Assembly: GCF_004151275.2 (NCBI RefSeq) | Contig: NZ_CP130821.1 | Coordinates: forward strand, 1,240,001-1,304,000 | DNA: 64,000 nt | Reading direction: 5' to 3' | From: Flavobacterium dauae | GTDB taxonomy: Bacteria > Bacteroidota > Bacteroidia > Flavobacteriales > Flavobacteriaceae | Part shown: piece by piece, positions 62,901-64,000 of the stretch | Layout of the letters: every line of letters begins with the position of its first letter | How positions within the stretch are numbered: the stretch's first letter is position 1 | Notes under the pieces: model-generated | What the model saw: only the letters and a program-made list of their open reading frames with translations | What the model was told of the DNA's origin: nothing | Database searches by the model: none | Program-made: the position numbers and the translations under genes

Positions 62901-63610
62901 TGAGAACCGTTTGTAATTATTGGATGATGAATGGCAACAACGGTAACTTTATTTTGATTTTTATTGATTAGACTTCTAAATTCTTCAAAAAAATCTTCAC
63001 GGGTTTTAACCACACTTTCTTCGTTAATGTTTGGATATTTATCCCAATTTTGAATAAACCATTCGCTATCAACAGTAATAATCGTCAGTTGATCGTTTAC
63101 TTCATAGCTGTCAATAGCGTCGTATTTTTTAGGTAAAAACGACTTTTTTCCTAATTTACTTTCAACGTAATTCTTTTGTTCGGTTAACCCTTCCAGGCCG
63201 TGATACCAATCGTGATTTCCGGCTAAAAAAATGGTTTTGCCATTTACATTTTTGGCTAAATTAATCTGGGCATTTAGTTTTTCTTCAGCCAAAGACCGGT
63301 TTTTATCGTCTGCTAAAGGCATACCCAAAGGATAAATATTATCGCCTATAAAAAGCAACGTTTTATCATTGTTGTTTTGCTGCAAATAATTTTTTACGGT
63401 TTGTAATAACTGTTGTCCCTTTACCTCATTGGCATTACCGGCATCACCTACCACAACTATTTCGTGCAATAATTTTCCTTTACTTTCGTTAGTAATCATA
63501 TCGCGAGAAAAATCTTTTCCAATTTGTTCATGAAAAGAAGCACAAGCGTTAAACAAATAAATGATCAAAGCAAAGACAGAAATTTTTGCAATATGTAAGT
63601 TAAATTTCAT
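59918..63610 (-). CDS. Lipoprotein fusing a calcineurin-like phosphatase to a surface-antigen beta-barrel
   Basis: 1230 residues from the chosen ATG (MKFNLHIAKISVFALIIYLFNAC; lipobox FNAC, Cys 23); a 24-codon extension has no signal peptide. Residues about 45-330 are a metallophosphoesterase: VVGDAGNANEV, IGDNIYPLGMP, LAGNHDWYHG, AIHHPIITNG and SGHEHNLQY supply all the metal ligands. The middle (about 440-840) has FLIGDWDRHADQWRW, a kinase-like HxxDRHxDxW block. The last ~350 residues form an outer-membrane barrel of BamA/surface-antigen type ending in GIGFTF. The phosphatase part is predicted to be exposed at the outer membrane. The substrate is unknown. Confidence 0.85.
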   Translation of the reverse strand: MKFNLHIAKISVFALIIYLFNACASFHEQIGKDFSRDMITNESKGKLLHEIVVVGDAGNANEVKGQQLLQTVKNYLQQNNNDKTLLFIGDNIYPLGMPLADDKNRSLAEEKLNAQINLAKNVNGKTIFLAGNHDWYHGLEGLTEQKNYVESKLGKKSFLPKKYDAIDSYEVNDQLTIITVDSEWFIQNWDKYPNINEESVVKTREDFFEEFRSLINKNQNKVTVVAIHHPIITNGSHGGYFSFRNHIFPYKNVPLPLLGTISNYLRKTSGASPADIQYTYYRMLVDRLTTLTKNQEQVVFVSGHEHNLQYIEHNGIKQLISGAGSKTEEARSVQPTSYSIGSLGFATLKIYADNNVDVALRKITNEGNDIVFQKTIMSPDNYNKKFLPVTQSTTQASVYPLKATQKSKTYKFLFGQHYRSIYGTNVNAPVADLDNLYGGLKPIISGGGNQSLSLRLEDKEGKQYVMRGLRKSSKQFLQSAIFKNTYIEDKLEDTYVLDFIDDYYTTSHPYTAFILGQLSDAVNLYHTNPKLFYVPKQDALGKYNETYGDELYMIEERPHKSQANISSFGNGDDIISTQDLLSNLEKDEKYKVDDKMYLRARIFDFLIGDWDRHADQWRWVEKKVGDKIVFQPIPRDRDQAFAKIDGNLLHLLNKLNPLRHMQTFKENYGKPRWITKSAFPLDKVFLQNTTLKDWQATAQEVVNGINDKVIEDAFNSLPKEIRNQYSNDIIEILKERRSKLVAFSSKYYKELFKYGIVVGTNKKDRFVVNTFKDKITVDYFRTKKSGDEFIQTYTYFPKTTKELWIYGLDDDDEMQVTGEKSPIHLKLIGGRNNDIYNISGKTSAKVFDYRSKPITVKNKKNTRLVLRDQYNLNQYDYRKAPLNVLTILPDAGYNRDNGVMLGINGIYTIKKFNQNPYSQKHQLRLKYNFATSGIFTSYKGSFKDYSNTGFWAIEALATSVNFTKNFFGSDNLDSYNHELFEDNYYRVRTSQLEFKPSYEWKGRNGSSFLVGATYESTKIVKTNGRLIDEELLTHLFDTYTRKHFLGARLKYQFENYDNDQEPTVGLGFMTLFGTRYYMDDFSKSHQYLNTKLNFVVPISNNKKLTWSSTYLFEKIFGDDYHFYQAASIGSNNGLRGYRQQRFIGHTAFITSQDIRYKMKHITNGIIPLSYGIYAGYDTGRIWNKYTANDTWYHSYGGGLWLNALDSFTAHAGIFTSKENSLVSFGIGFTF

Positions 63611-63635
63611 AATTTTAATTTGTAAAAAATCATCA

Positions 63636-64000
63636 ATGGAACTTTTATCAAAAGCCGAAGCATATATTTTCAACCTTTTCAAAGATAAACTATCTTCTGA
63701 ATATATTTATCATGATTATTTGCATACTTTACGTGTGGTAACTGCAATAAACGAATTAATAACCGGTGAACATATTTTAGAACCCGATGCTACCCATTTA
63801 AAGCTTGCCGCCTGGTTTCACGATTCGGGATACATTTACGGAGCTGAGAATCACGAAGAAAAAAGCTGTGAGATCTTTAAAAATTTTATTAAAGAAAATG
63901 ATACTCAAGATATTTCTGTTGATGCTGTTTGCCATTTAATTTTAGCAACCAAATGCAATTATATACCTTGTAATTTGTTGGAAATGTGTATAAAAGATGC
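63636..64000 (+). CDS. HD-domain protein, Pycsar-effector-like, partial (C-terminus beyond window)
   Basis: 121 codons are visible, translated by hand. YHDYLHTLRVV (first His), AAWFHDSGYIYGAENHEEKS (HD pair and further His) and HLILATK form an N-terminal HD phosphohydrolase domain. In Flavobacteriia, proteins with this start usually go on to a transmembrane DUF5706 part, the module also used by Pycsar effectors, but that part is outside the window, so the link is inference. It is divergent from the metallophosphatase gene with only 25 bases between start codons. No nucleotide cyclase gene is visible. Confidence 0.7.
   Translation, partial: MELLSKAEAYIFNLFKDKLSSEYIYHDYLHTLRVVTAINELITGEHILEPDATHLKLAAWFHDSGYIYGAENHEEKSCEIFKNFIKENDTQDISVDAVCHLILATKCNYIPCNLLEMCIKD

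Noticed and set aside
1..64000. CRISPR arrays, rRNA or tRNA genes
   Set aside because: No regularly spaced repeats and no tRNA-like cloverleaf arms were seen in any intergenic stretch.

Overview
The window is a 64 kb chromosomal segment of an AT-rich member of the Bacteroidota, most likely class Flavobacteriia. The signs are Bacteroidota-type promoters (-7 element TAnnTTTG close to many start codons), weak ribosome binding sites, many lipoproteins with a lipobox directly after a short signal peptide, a type IX secretion (T9SS) C-terminal domain, the single-chain large PurL, a bacillithiol-linked YtxJ protein and DUF2490/CarboxypepD_reg outer-membrane families. The species cannot be named from the sequence.

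Layout: 1-5223 carries panB (cut by the window edge), a lipoprotein and purL, all on the minus strand. 5224-8650 is accessory: a very AT-rich tandem pair of putative glycosyltransferases, then an intact 957 bp IS1595-type element (copy 1). 8651-19225 holds a lipoprotein, acpH, a ClC channel with CBS domains, uvrA, a LOG-family protein and clpB. 19400-28742 holds ytxJ, the minus-strand operon tsaC-cca-ctaA-DUF2490, an agmatinase-family gene, kynU, a small membrane protein and an AcnA-type aconitase. A second IS1595 copy (28937-29893) sits exactly at the acnB stop codon. 29899-40417 holds acnB, two periplasmic parvulin isomerases, a fumarylacetoacetase, glyA and a surface protein. 40430-49224 is core: a conserved unknown, an MBL hydrolase, a small membrane protein and a lipoprotein, tgt, an LptF/LptG permease, an EamA transporter, accA and dnaB.

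49258-53742 is the most interesting locus. It is an RNA-repair module: a WYL regulator diverges from a tight operon of two tandem RlaP-type nucleotidyltransferases and an RtcB RNA ligase. The divergent promoter region holds two matching 19-bp palindromes, one at each promoter, which look like operators for the WYL protein. Next to it a decayed IS4-family element (53799-55228) abuts the C-terminal third of a TIGR01777-type epimerase whose front is missing, which points to an IS-associated deletion.

55506-64000 holds rsmG, a T9SS-exported endonuclease/phosphatase-fold protein, a class I aminotransferase, a lipoprotein, a very large lipoprotein joining a metallophosphatase to a beta-barrel, and the start of an HD-domain protein of the Pycsar-effector-like group. 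No rRNA, tRNA or CRISPR array was seen. Several long-frame starts were moved downstream because the extended frame runs through a promoter element, and these are noted per gene.
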